A stretch of 64,000 nucleotides of DNA, from positions 31,056,673 through 31,120,672 of the forward strand of contig NC_047062.1 in assembly GCF_902459465.1 (NCBI RefSeq), written 5' to 3'. Position numbers and translations under genes: made by a program. A model generated the notes under the pieces. That model made no database searches. It was not told where the DNA came from and worked only from the letters and a program-made list of their open reading frames with translations. Each line of letters opens with the position of its first letter. Positions within the stretch are counted from its first letter, which is position 1. This document shows, in pieces, positions 1 to 11,156 of the stretch. Source of the stretch: Asterias rubens. Taxonomy: Eukaryota > Echinodermata > Asteroidea > Forcipulatida > Asteriidae.

Positions 1-1682
1 GAGTACATTTCAATGAGCAGTGAGGGCTTTTTAAGAGCAGGTGTACTCATTGTGTGTGTTGAGGGCCTCCTCAGGACGCCATGAGAGAAAAAAATATTCA
101 AGTGACGACTGCGAATTCACCTTATCCTGAAAAGGCAAATTGCAATTAGTTGATATTACATTCGCGTCATTTTTTTTTGCTGTTAGTTTGGACGGCGCCA
201 GGGCGTGCTGGAGTTGACATGTTTCATTAAGGGGGGGGGGGGTAAAAATGTATTGAAGCTTACGAGTGGTGGAGACATAAATTAGTCTCCCTGATGTCTG
301 GCCAATTTGTAAATTTGAGGAAATTGTGACTTGGTTTTGTTCAAAATGGCGTCCAGTGTGACTGGGGCGGGTTAGTGTGGTGTGATGTTAACATTAAGAG
401 GTATAGGGCCAATTGGTTATAATAAAAACTGTACATATGATCGTAAAAAAAAAAACCATAAAAAGCAAACCCCCAAAACCCAAAACCACTAAAATAAAAC
501 ATCCTTTGTCAGAACTAACACAGAGAAGGGTCAGGAAGCACTACCCATTTTGGGGTCGGGTTGATTCTTTTCGAATCAACATGACCCGGGGTTGAGTAAA
601 AAATGACCATCCATCCTCACCGCGAATGCTGTGCCCAAATTCAGAGGCACTCATCCAGTAAAATTATCAAAACAATTAACTAAGTTCGTCCTTTTATTAA
701 AACAATTTTTTTATGTTTTATTCTTATTGTATGTGAATATTGTATGCAGGATTTTAAGGTGCAAGACAAGACACATAGTTTCCAAGCTGACCTCGGCAAA
801 TAAAGACAATTGGAATCGAATTTAGATTTTTGTGTGTGACAGCAACAATATAAGACGAAGAAGAAGAAGAAGAAGACAATATTAACTAGATATACAGTGT
901 ATTGTTTCAGTAGCCGACACTTCATGAACATGAAATTCAAGTCTTTATATTAATCGTCGTACTGTACTTCTGCATACGTTAGTTGCCATGGGAGACGAAA
1001 CAAAAGGGGGGAGGGCTGAACGGGCAACCCAGTTATAGTAAGCAATACTTAATTATGTTGAGTTTTAATAAATTAATAGCGATAGGTATTAAAAATGTTC
1101 AATTACATTGGTTCCTCTCATCAGCGCATTGTATCAAATGGGGAACTTGCGATTGATAAAATGCTTCTGTAATATTATAATTGTATCTATCAAAATATAG
1201 ACGTCAACAGAGAAGGCCAAATTGTGATGGGACAACAATCTCACTAGAAATGCCAATGGTTATCCTGTTAGATGTCATGAGCTCACAGGGTCAAAATAAT
1301 GTGCGGATTTCTGCCGCAAATCTAGATACAATAACTGGCATGAAAGAACATCGAGATAAATAATAAAAGCACTTTCATATACAGCTTGTAGAACAGTCCC
1401 TTTTTGTGCGGATTCCGGTTGAGGTCTAATGCTATATAAATTTATATACGCCAAGACAATTTTCATGTTATTAGCTATTTTTCTAATAATGAGCCATAAC
1501 GGGAGTCAATAATGCACTGTCATTACTCCGTAACGATCCGTTACCTCAACACAAACGCTCATTAACCCATCTTCAAAATGGCTTCCCATTAATCAGATAC
1601 ACTGGAACAAAATGATGATTGTGTTTTTTCTTCAAGCTTACCAACACACAGCATCAGCAAGACAAGCCCTCTCATCACCACC
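1..1682. other. No gene recognised; simple repeats only
   Basis: I see no convincing coding region in this stretch. It holds a run of 12 G at 231-242 and a short GAA repeat near 856-876. The short open frames here lack family similarity. Confidence 0.6.
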
Positions 1683-2072
1683 ATGGTTTTCCTACGTCTG
1701 TTAGCGGCCATCTTGATCTCATCTGCGAGAGGCAGGAGTCAGCACCTTACGAATCGACTCATCAGCGAGATGATTATGCTAAGTAGATGTTCCCCCGTAT
1801 ACGCACACAGTGTCCCCGCCGCTACTATACAGCGGTACAGGAGAGGGAAGAAACAGCGATTCTGCCGTACGTTGCGAGCAGGGGGGGGGGCTTTGGTTTG
1901 GATCGATGGAGGAGCAGATCACGTGGTACTTCAATCAATTACAGACGCAGAGCACACGGGGGATTGTGTATTTTGTCTTCTGTTGAGAGATGCAGTACAT
2001 GTGAATAGAGAAGAATCTTTCCCCCTCCTCAAATCGATGAATTATCTGACGGTGTATGAGTGTATCGCTTGA
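1683..2072 (+). CDS. Candidate small secreted protein or first exon, unknown family
   Basis: This 129-codon frame begins at an ATG in a near-ideal vertebrate-style Kozak context (CACCACCATGG). Its N-terminus (MVFLRLLAAILISSARG) looks like a short signal peptide, with a basic residue followed by a hydrophobic core of about ten residues. The rest is unfamiliar: it is basic, has a few Cys residues, and shows no domain I recognise. A run of 10 G at 1881-1890 codes for Gly residues inside the frame and could hide a length error or polymorphism. The frame could equally be the 5' exon of a spliced gene, and I cannot choose a donor site with confidence. Chance remains a real alternative, since frames of this length occur in random sequence; the strong start context is the main support. 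Confidence 0.25.
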   Translation: MVFLRLLAAILISSARGRSQHLTNRLISEMIMLSRCSPVYAHSVPAATIQRYRRGKKQRFCRTLRAGGGALVWIDGGADHVVLQSITDAEHTGDCVFCLLLRDAVHVNREESFPLLKSMNYLTVYECIA

Positions 2073-2918
2073 CTACGGCGACCGTGGGTGGGTGGGGGCT
2101 GGGGGGGGGGGTAATAATTGAGTGTAAATTGCGCAATTTATTATACAAAATTTTAAGCTAGATGCGCAATTTTGAAATGGCGCATGTTATTCTGATAATG
2201 AATCACCGATTTGTTTTTGAACTATCAGTTTGGTTTTCGTAATGTTGGTAAGGCTCGAAAAAATAGAAGTGTGTGTAATATATCAAATTTGCAATGAAGG
2301 GGAACATAATTATTTGTATAACTGTAGCTTTATTTGATTTATTATTCTTCAAATGAATTTGATTCGTCAGGCACATTCAAAGTTGGGAATGATCTTTTGA
2401 TCTTTTCAGAATGCTAAAGTTTCAAACCCTTCTGTTATTTTGGATAAGGTTAGTGTTAAGATTAAGGTTAGGGTTGGGTTCAGGGATGTGGCCCTGGTCA
2501 GGGTTAGGATTATAAGGGCTAAGGAAACTCCTTCTTTTAATAACTGGCTTTTAAAAATGGTAACATTTATTGTGTTTATAATAAAAAGGGTAATGTAGTC
2601 CAATAACAAACACAATAGAATATCATGCTTTCGGGCTTGGTGTTCCAAATCAGACTTTAATATTAATGGGTAACACCCTTAATCTGTATATTGTTACTTT
2701 GCTTTTATCTATCGATGAAAAACCACTTTGTATTAATACATTCATCGCACTCCACTAAGTGTCAAGTACGCACTTAAGGGTAATCGGTGACCTTCTATAT
2801 CTCGTCAGTGAGGCAGACGATATTCTCAGGAACACAGGCGGGAAATTCTCTTCGCTCTGGAACCACTCACTGGGCTGCCATGGTACTGGCAGACTTATGT
2901 CTGTTAGATAAACTGGGC
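2073..2918. other. Non-coding stretch with G tract
   Basis: No gene is seen. It holds a run of 11 G at 2101-2111 and a degenerate GTTAGG/GTTAAG-rich stretch near 2445-2520 that only loosely resembles telomere-type repeats. Confidence 0.5.
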
Positions 2919-3209
2919 TGGGTAACAAGTATATGGGGAGCTGATGATAGTATAAAACACTGTGAAAACGGCTCCCTCTGAAGTTACGTAGTTTTCGAGA
3001 AACGAATTTGATTTCGAGACCTCAGAATTAGATTTTGAGGTCTCGAAATCAGGCGTCTGAAAGCACACAACTTCGTGTGACAATGTTTTTTTCTTACATT
3101 ATTATCTCGCAACTTCGACGACCAATATGAGCTCAAATTTTCACAGGTTTGTTATTTTATTCATATGTTGACTTTGACAATATTACCAATAGTGTCCAGT
3201 GTCTTTAAA
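2919..3209 (-). mobile_element. TTAA-MITE family A, copy 1 (one end lost)
   Basis: This is a member of the commonest dispersed element in the window. It has the internal inverted pair GATTTCGAGACCTCA / TGAGGTCTCGAAATC and the end TTACCAATAGTGTCCAGTG followed by TTTAAA. The left terminal inverted repeat is missing or very diverged, so the copy is truncated. No coding capacity is present. Confidence 0.75.
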
Positions 3210-4053
3210 TTAAATTTTGCCCGTTGTCATTTCTGTCTGTTCACACCATGCAAATTTTGTCTACCTCATAAACCACACTGCACTGTTGATTCCTAATGAT
3301 TCCCGGAGAAATATTAAAGACTTTCTGTGGCAGAACCTAAAGTGTTTGATACAAAAGAGGTCTTTCGAATGATCTCCGCCATGTCACCATGAAGCCAAGC
3401 GATTCAAATGAACTTGAAGAAATAACCTTTTTTAAAGTTCCATTGAAACAGCTAGGCCAAAAAGTGAAATATTCAAATCGGCCCCCACAGTTGGTGATTA
3501 ATTTGCCCTTCAGGTAAAAACTGTACCGAACAGCCATTAACAATATCGGCAAAATGGCGTCCCTGTGGTATTTTTACACCTACAATTGCTTTCAACGGAC
3601 GATAAAACCCGTTTCCATGGGAACATCAAGGCTCTCAATAACAAGTTTTCCCGAGCCCGACACAGTTTCCTTGGCTGCATTGAGGGGTTGCCATAGAAAC
3701 ATTTAAGGTAATTAGTTTGTACTGTAGTGGTACTTAATGAGCTAGACATTGCATGGTAAACAATTAATTTTGATAATATTCCAATTAAGTAGGACGTGTC
3801 AACGTCAAACTACGAATAGCGCCCTCTGTGTGTACACACGGAGGTGGTTTTATTATGCCAGCCAAAATGGGCACATCTCAAGACTTGTTCAGCTTTATCT
3901 ACACTTGAATTTATGTGGAAATTATGTATGTTAAATTACCCCTTATGACTATTGCGATATCTTGCCTGCCAGAAAGGCCCTGGAATGTTCTATGCCATTT
4001 TGTTTTTTAAACAGGTTACATGGTTTATATCGTTGCTCTAAGAGTAATTTGTG
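3210..4053. other. No gene recognised
   Basis: This is unique-looking sequence between two MITE copies. Short open frames on both strands show no recognisable motif. Confidence 0.5.
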
Positions 4054-4438
4054 TTTAAAGACATTGGACACTATCGGTAATTGTCAAACACCAGTCTTCT
4101 CATTTGGTGTATCTCAACATATGCATAAAATAACAAACCTGTAAAAAATTTGAGCTCAATCGGTCGTCGAAGTTGCGAGATAATAATGAGAGAAAAATAA
4201 CCCTTGTCACACGAAGTTGTGTGCGATGGTTGATTTCGAGACCTCAAGTTCTAAATCTGAGGTCTCGAAATCAAATTCGTGGATTTTTACTTCTTTCTCG
4301 AAAACTACTCCACTTCAGAGGGAGCCGTTTCTCACAATGTGTCATACCATCAACCTCTCCCCATTACTCGTCACCAAGAAAGGTTTTATGCAAATAATTA
4401 TTTTGAGTAATTACCAATAGTGTCCACTGCCTTTTAAG
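4054..4438 (+). mobile_element. TTAA-MITE family A, copy 2 (complete)
   Basis: Both terminal inverted repeats are present (GACATTGGACACTATCGG at the left, CCAATAGTGTCCACTGCC at the right), flanked by TTAA on each side. The centre carries the family's palindrome built on GAGACCTCA / TGAGGTCTC. The length of about 385 bp is typical of full copies here. It is non-autonomous, with no transposase frame. Confidence 0.85.
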
Positions 4439-4940
4439 GTGCAACCACTGGCTACGAATTGCGCCCTCTCGCAGCAGTCGATCCCACCACCATATTAAAG
4501 TTGTTGATAATATCAATAACGTCAAAATGATGTGCTGGGTGTACAAGAAGAAAGTGAGAAGTATTTCATTACTGGTCTTAATTTTAAATCTTAATTTTTA
4601 AGGAATTTGTTGAATTTTATTATGATGCCTAAGGATAATTGTTGATGTTTTACATGTACTGTAACAACTGAATAAACATTATCAAACGACTGAATAAAAA
4701 AGGTATTAACAATAAAGATGAATAAAATAACACAGTTATATCTAAAAGGGGCTACCATAAAATCTCAAATTCGAAATACAGCTTTAATCAGAAAGGAACA
4801 AATTTACACTAATGCAAAAGGAGTTGTCGTTATTACTGAGGACCTGTGGAACACTTTTTGTATGTCTGTCTAATACCAATAATATGAACATTTCTCACTA
4901 CCCAACATTTTCAAAATAATCGTCCCTACTCTCAGTCATC
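4439..4940. other. AT-rich spacer
   Basis: No gene or known repeat is seen between the two MITE copies. Confidence 0.5.
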
Positions 4941-5327
4941 CTTAAAGGCAGTGGACACTATTGGTAATTACTCAAAACAATCATTAGCATAAAACCTTTC
5001 TTGGTGACGGGTAATGGGGAGAGGTTGATGGTTTAAAACATTGTGATAAACGGCTCCCTTTGAAGTGCCATAGTTTTCGAGAAAGAAGTAGTTTTCCACG
5101 AATATGATTTCGAGACCTCAGAATTAGAACTTGAGGTCTCGAAATCAACCATCTAAACGCACACAACTTCTTGTGACAAGGATTATTTTTCTTTCATTAT
5201 TATCTTGCAACTTCGATGACCGATTGAGCTCAAATTTTCACAGGTTTGTTATTTTATGCATATGTTGAGATACACCAACTGTGCAGGCTAGTCTTTAACA
5301 ATTACCAATAGTGTCCACTGCCTTTAA
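4941..5327 (-). mobile_element. TTAA-MITE family A, copy 3 (complete)
   Basis: This is one of the best-preserved copies. It starts TTAAAGGCAGTGGACACTAT and ends with the matching inverted sequence followed by TTTAA. TTAA on both sides suggests a TTAA target-site duplication, as in the piggyBac and Kolobok superfamilies. The central GAGACCTCA / TGAGGTCTC palindrome is intact. Confidence 0.88.
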
Positions 5328-6169
5328 GATGTGTTTATTACAAGGCGGGTAATCTTAGGCCTACCTTCTGAATTCCCCATAGGCCTACCTTTAATCACTG
5401 AGGTTATCAACCGGGTCTTCCGATTCTCTTCAAGGGGCAATGCTTTTTACTTCAAAAATCAAAGGCATGTTCCCTGCCGGGTTTATAGCAGTGATTGAAA
5501 CGAGTGCACCCCATTCTTTTCAGTTGCACGTAAATGATCCCCATATACCAACATTAATAGTCTCAACCGTTGAGTCTTGAAAGATAGCTTCCAAATATGG
5601 TATAGTAAGATAATCCGAAGAGAATGCGGTTCTTTGTTGTGCAATAAGAAAGCTCTGTAATTCCTGACAACGGTTGAGGGCCCGCCCGCTGTACGTACAC
5701 GACGCGTTACCTCGAAGAAAACATGGCTGACAGATAGAAGTCTCTGTGTCGTTTGCTCCAGAAATGGCTGCGTTTTACCGCAGTTTCGAAGGTAAAACTA
5801 CTTAAAATGTGCAATGGTGAGTTGATGAGGTTCTTGTCTTGAGAATGAAAGTGGTGACACTGTTTATGGTTCTCATAATTTGGAGATATTTGGGGGTTCT
5901 TTGACAGAGGCGGTAAGTTTAAAAGCCGCATGTGTGACCGGCCTTGCACTGGAATTCTTAACCGGGAGATTTCGCACTGCGCCCCGGCAGCGGTTTTGTC
6001 TCGCTGGCATCTTGGTCTTGCTCAATGATTAATTTTGGCATTGGCAGTAAATTATCCACGCATGGTCGAAGGTGGCCATTGGTCTTACGTGACTTTGTTT
6101 GTGCTTTTTGGTGTTTTGGAATTGTATCCAAATAAGGGTCTTTATAAAGAAAATGGTGAAGGTTTTTAC
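5328..6169. other. No gene recognised
   Basis: This is mixed-composition sequence with several short frames on the minus strand. None has a recognisable domain or clear splice structure. Confidence 0.5.
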
Positions 6170-6180
6170 ATGTTGAAACT

Positions 6181-6247
6181 AGCCCCACTTGTGTGGCCTA
6201 GGATAGCTGAATCCTATTCAGCTATCCTTGGCCACACAAGTGGGGCT
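6181..6247. repeat. 67-bp near-perfect hairpin flanked by direct repeats
   Basis: Two 32-base arms (6181-6212 and 6216-6247) are reverse complements with one mismatch, separated by a 3-base loop. The 8-base word ATGTTGAA lies just outside on both sides (6170-6177 and 6249-6256). The structure could be a tiny foldback insertion with a target duplication, a template-switch inversion, or a miRNA-like hairpin. Confidence 0.85.
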
Positions 6248-6256
6248 AATGTTGAA

Positions 6257-6715
6257 CCATGAGGTAGGTTGAAAATTTTTGGCCTCTGGACTTTATTAAA
6301 AATTTATTAGAAAATTTAACATAGAGGAAGGAAGAGAATTTGAACAACAACACACCATCAGAAGTTGTTTCAACAAAAAAACAAACTATATATCTGATAT
6401 ATGTCATTGGTTCCAGTTGAATGAGCTGAAGCAATGAACACCTTCAAATGGTCATAACTCCTTAGAGATGCTATGTCAGATTTTTGGCCCCAAACATTAA
6501 AAAATAGATTTATTTGAGTGAATGGTATTTCAAAGAGTATCACCCGCTCTAACGCAAACAAAGTTTCCATTTTACTTTTAATGGTCAGGAACGATGACAA
6601 ACATTTAAAACGTTTCTTATAAAACACATAAGAATTGGTCACATGATATATTGTCGGGATCCCGACAAAAACTAATTTTGAGCACTTTATTTCACTGCTA
6701 CTAATAATTGGCGGA
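6257..6715. other. No gene recognised
   Basis: This is AT-rich sequence leading into the minisatellite array. No repeat or coding signal stands out. Confidence 0.5.
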
Positions 6716-7152
6716 CTTTTTTGTTGCCCAGCCAGATGGCAATGTTTGCCCAGATGAATGGCAAAGGTTGCCCAGATATATAAAAGGTTGCCATAGACTG
6801 GCAGAAGTAAATAACCTGGTGAATGGTAATGATTGCCCAAATTACAGCCATTAGTTGCCCAGATGTATGGCAATGGTTACTCATCATTGTTAATGGTTGC
6901 CAGGTTGACTGATCATAAAATAGATGCCCAGCATGACTTACATGCAATGGGTGCCCAAATGACTGTCATTCATGGTTGCCCAGATGTATGGCGATGGTTG
7001 CCCAAATTTGTGTTAATCGTTGTTCAGTTATATGGCAACGGTTGCCTGGATGGCGGCAATGGTTGTCAAGAGGACTGGCTAGTTGCCCAGATGAATTAAA
7101 TCTCAAGCATATTTTTCATGATTTAGAAATGTTCATTTTTTTTTCTTTCTAG

Positions 7153-7255
7153 AAATGCGTGCCATCCGATGAATACCCATCCAAAGTGTTAGTGTCAGAG
7201 ACCTGCAAGTGCCTACCATCTACCTAATCCTCCATCGACCATCTACAAAACTTAG
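7153..7255 (+). other. Exon-like cassette 1
   Basis: First of about twelve copies. It is preceded by a pyrimidine-rich tract ending TTTCTAG and followed by GTAAG. Read from its first base it gives K-C-V-P-S-D-E-Y-P-S-K, then S-E-T-C-K-C-L-P-S-T and a stop (TAA). The pattern of one early Cys and a later C-x-C motif does not match a domain I can name. Length 103 bp. Confidence 0.6.
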
Positions 7256-7649
7256 GTAAGAAAAATTCCTTGTTACAATACTCTTTAAAACTTTTTAGTT
7301 GCCCAGATCATCGGCAATGGTTGCTTTGATGAATGAGAAAGGTTGCCCAAATGTATAGCAATGCCCTTGGTTAACAGGATGCTTGTAATGGTTGCCCAGT
7401 GAATGGCGATATGTTTGCCCAGATCGCTTGCATTGCTTGCCCCAGTGTATGCATGTGGCAATTTGCCCGGATGAATGTCAATGGTTGCCCTAATGCATGG
7501 CAATGGTTGCCCAAATGACTGGCGTGTTTCCCAGATGTAATTGCAATGGTTGCCCATAACATAGTCAATTGTCAAATAGTTGTGTGCCCAGCTGAATTAA
7601 AAACAATGTTTTTACACGATTTAGAATCTTTCATTTGTGCCCTTTCTAG

Positions 7650-7671
7650 AAATGCATGTAATTCAGTGAAT
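7650..7671 (+). other. Exon-like cassette 2, truncated
   Basis: The acceptor region (CCCTTTCTAG) and the first ~20 bases of the cassette are present, but the sequence then runs straight into minisatellite. The donor half has been lost, so this copy cannot act as an exon. Confidence 0.55.
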
Positions 7672-7989
7672 GACGATACTTTTGCCATGTGACTTGCATT
7701 GCTTGCCCCATAGTATGGCAATGGTTGTCCGGGTAACTGGCAATGGCTGCCCAGATGACTGGCAGTGGTTGCTTTGATGTATGACAATCGTTGCCGAAAT
7801 GACTGTCATTGGTTGCCCAGATGTATGGCAATGGTTGCCCAGATCCTTGTCAATGGTTGCTATAGTTGTATGGCAATGGTTGCCTGGATGATGGCAATGG
7901 TTGCTAAGGGGACTGGCTAGTTGCCCAGATGAATTAAATCTTAACCCTGTTTTATATGGTTTCGACATTTTCATTTGTGCTCTTTCTAG

Positions 7990-8098
7990 AAATGTGTGCC
8001 ATTCTCCGAAGAGAACCCATCCAAAGGGTTTGTGTAGTAGACCTGCAAGTGCCTACCATCTACCCGGTCATCCATCGACCATCTACACAACATTATAA
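7990..8098 (+). other. Exon-like cassette 3
   Basis: The acceptor TCTTTCTAG and a shifted donor (AA|GTATGT) bracket 109 bp. A TAG interrupts the K-C-V-P frame after about 15 codons. A TTGAC/TCGAC-type branch-point-like word lies about 25 bases before the acceptor. Confidence 0.6.
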
Positions 8099-8745
8099 GT
8101 ATGTACAATTCCTCCCGCTGTTGCATCACTTTTTTGAAGGGTTAAAAGATAGCCCAGATGAATGGCAAAGGTTGCCCAGGTATATGACAATGGTTGTCCA
8201 TATGTAAGACTTTGGGTTCCCAGATGACTGGCAGGTAATGCCCAGATTTAGGGCAATGGTGGCCCAGATGTATCACAACGGTTGCCCAGATATATGACAA
8301 TAGTTGTTCAAATGACTGGCATTGGTTGCCCATATCATTGGCAATGGTTGCCCATATCATTGGCAATGTGGGCCCATAACTTTGTCAATGGTTAATCAGT
8401 TATATAATGGTTGCCCAGATGGCTGGCAAGAGTTGCCCTAATAAAAGTATGGCTGGTTGCCCAAATGACTGGCATTGGTTAATATGTTTTTTTTGGTATG
8501 GTTGCCTAGATGACTGGCAATAGTTGCCCCGATGTATGGCAGTGGTTGCCAAGATTATTGTCAATGGTTGCTCAGTTGTATGGCAACTGTTGACAAGATC
8601 CTTGCCAATGTTTGCTCAATTGTATGGCACTGGTTGCCATGATGATGGCAATGGTTTTGCCAAGAGGACTGGCTAGTTGCCCAGATGAATTAAATATCAA
8701 GCATGTTTTACATAATTTTGACATTTTCATTTGTGCCTTTTCTAG

Positions 8746-8851
8746 AAATGCGTGTAATTCTCTGATGAGTACCCATCCAAAGTAATGGTGTCAGAGACCT
8801 GCATGTGCCTACCATCTACCCAATCATCCATCGACCATCTACACAACATAG
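8746..8851 (+). other. Exon-like cassette 4
   Basis: The acceptor (TGCCTTTTCTAG) has TTGAC about 25 bases upstream, and the donor is ATAG|GTATGT. The fourth codon of the K-C-V frame is TAA, a change shared with cassette 5, so these two copies are close relatives. Length 106 bp. Confidence 0.65.
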
Positions 8852-9171
8852 GTATGTAAAATTCCTTTTGGTTACTTTAAAAACTTTTTAGTTGCCCAGC
8901 TCACTTGGTTGCTTTGATGAATAGCAAAGGTTGCCCAGAGGACTGTCAGTTAATGCCTAGATGTTGGGCAATAATGTGTGCCTTTTAGTTGCCCAGATGC
9001 TTGCCTCGTGAATGACAAAATGTTTGCCCAGATGACTGGCATTGCTTGTTCCATCGCATGGCAAAGGTTGCCCAGATAACTGGCAATGGTTGCCCTGTGT
9101 ATGGCAATGGTTGCCCAAATGACTGGCATTGGTTTACCAGATGTAACTGCAATGGTTGCCCATAACATTAT

Positions 9172-9609
9172 ACAATTGTTGCACGCTGTGACGGGGTCCA
9201 TGGCGTTATGTACACCCGAGGGGAAATGGCACTTGAGGCGAAGCCGAGGGTGCCATTTTCCCTCGAGGCTGTACAAAACCCATGGACCCCAGTCGAAGCA
9301 TGCAACAATTGTATAATTGTTATTCCTCTTCTCGAAGTTCTGTTCTTCTCGAAGTTCTGTTGTCATCTTCAAACATTATTAAGACGGACTATTCATTGTT
9401 TAACAAGCAATTCCCTCAAACCCGCGGTTGTTTCGTACACAGCGCTGGAAATCGACCAACGCTGGGAACGATCAAGGTGATGTACACCGGTGTACATCAC
9501 TTTTAATGTTACCCGGCCCATCGAGCCATGTAACATGCGTTTTTGATGCGCGTCACATGATTGGTTCTCGACCAATCAAACTTCACAGTTTGTTACCGAG
9601 GTATAACAG
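9172..9609. mobile_element. Inserted foldback element with TTATAC ends
   Basis: This non-minisatellite block interrupts the array. The equivalent unoccupied site occurs near 7555-7590, where the words CATAACATAG and TCAATTGT are nearly adjacent. The block starts TTATACAATTGTTGCA and ends GAGGTATAA, so TTATAC/GTATAA are short inverted ends. It contains an inner inverted pair CAATTGTTGCA / TGCAACAATTG and a perfect 24-bp palindrome at 9477-9500. No transposase frame is present. Its superfamily is unknown to me. Confidence 0.65.
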
Positions 9610-9865
9610 TGTCAATTGTTAAATAGTTGTGTAAATGGCTGCCCAGATGACTGGCAGTGGTTGCTTTGATGTATAACCATCGTTGTTCAAAATGACTGTC
9701 ATTGGTTGCCCAGATGTATGGCAATGGTTGCCCAGATCCTTGTCAATGGTTGCTCAGTTGTATGGCAATGGTTGCCAAGAGGACTGACTAACATAGTTGC
9801 CCAGATGAATTAAATATCAAGCATGTTTTACATAATTTTGACATTTTCATTTGTGCCCTTTCTAG

Positions 9866-9964
9866 AAATGCGTGTAATTCTCTGATGAGTACCCATCCAA
9901 AGTGTTTGTGTCAGAGACCTGCAAGTGCCTACCCAGTCATCCATCGACCATCTACACAACACAG
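9866..9964 (+). other. Exon-like cassette 5
   Basis: The acceptor CCCTTTCTAG has a TTGAC word upstream, and the donor is ACAG|GTATGT. The copy is 99 bp, carries the same TAA at codon 4 as cassette 4, and has lost 8 bases in the CCATCTAC segment. Confidence 0.65.
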
Positions 9965-10456
9965 GTATGTAAAATTCCAAGATGGTTAATTTTGTTTAGT
10001 TGCCCAGATCACTTAGTTGCTTTGATGATTGACAAAGGTTGCAAAGAAGACTGGCAGTTAATGCCTAGATGTTTGTCAATAGTTGCCCACATGTTTGGCA
10101 ATGGTTGCCAATAATGTATGCCTTTGGTTGCCCAGATATGCTTGCTCAGTGAATGACGAAATGTTTGCCCAGACGACTTGCATTGCTTGTTCCATCACAT
10201 GGCAAAGGTTGTCCAGATAACTGGCAATGGTTGCCCTGTGTATGGCAATGGTTGCCCAAATGACTGGCATTGGTTTCCCAGACTTAATGTCAATGGTTGC
10301 CCAGAAGGTTGTCAATGGTTAATTAGTGGTGTGGCAATGGTTGCCCAGATGACTGTCTTTGGTTGCCAAGAGGACTGGCTAGTTGCCCAGGTAGATGAAT
10401 TAAATCTCAACAATGTTTTCACACAATTTAACAATTCTCATTTGTCCACTGTCTAG

Positions 10457-10564
10457 AAATGGTGCCATTATCCGATGAATACCAATTCAAAGTGTTTGTG
10501 TTGTAGACCTGCAAGTGCCTACTACCATTTACCCAGCCATCCATCGACCGTCAACACAACGTAG
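10457..10564 (+). other. Exon-like cassette 6
   Basis: The acceptor GTCTAG and donor GTAG|GTATGT bracket 108 bp. A one-base loss near the start (AAATGGTGCC for AAATGCGTGCC) moves it to another reading frame, which stays open as K-W-C-H-Y-P and so on. Confidence 0.6.
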
Positions 10565-11050
10565 GTATGTAAAATTCCTTGTAATTACATTACTTTTTTT
10601 GAAGGGTTTAATTGCACTGCTAAAAATTATATTCTTGAAACAAGAACAAAAAAACAACTTATTTTGAGAATATTTTTCTAGTGTCACCACAGGTGCCCAG
10701 ATGATAGACAATGGTTGCCCAGTTGTATTGCAATGGTTGCCCAGATGATAGACAATGGTTGCCCAGTTGTATGGCAATGGTTGCCCAGTTGTATGGCAAT
10801 GGTTGCCCAGATGATAGACAATGGTTGCCCAGTTGTATGGCAATGGTTGCCCAGATGATAGACAATGGTTGCCTAGTTGTATGGCAATAGTTGCCCAGGT
10901 GTTTTACAATGGTTGCCCAGATCATTGTCAATAGTTACTCTGTTTTATGGCTAAAGTTCCCTAGATAATCGTAATGGTTGCCAAGAGGACAACCTATAGT
11001 TGCCCAGATGAATTAAATCTCAACCTTGATTTCATTTCTCCCCTTTCTAG

Positions 11051-11156
11051 AAATGCGTGCCATTCTTGGATGAATACACAAAGTAATGGAGTCAGAGACC
11101 TGCGCAAGTGCCTACCATCTATCTACCCAGTCATCCATGTAGCATCTACACAACAT
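11051..11156 (+). other. Exon-like cassette 7
   Basis: The acceptor CCCCTTTCTAG is intact. The donor is altered to ACAT|GTAATG by a small deletion. The frame K-C-V-P-F-L-D-E-Y-T-K ends in TAA, a stop shared at the same place with cassettes 8 and 11. Length 106 bp. Confidence 0.6.

Noticed and set aside
2440..2540. Interstitial telomere repeat
   Set aside because: Only loose GTTAGG/GTTAAG words occur; no run of exact TTAGGG units is present.
9208..9480. Overlapping plus-strand ORFs in the inserted block
   Set aside because: They lie inside the foldback element and mirror its inverted arms.
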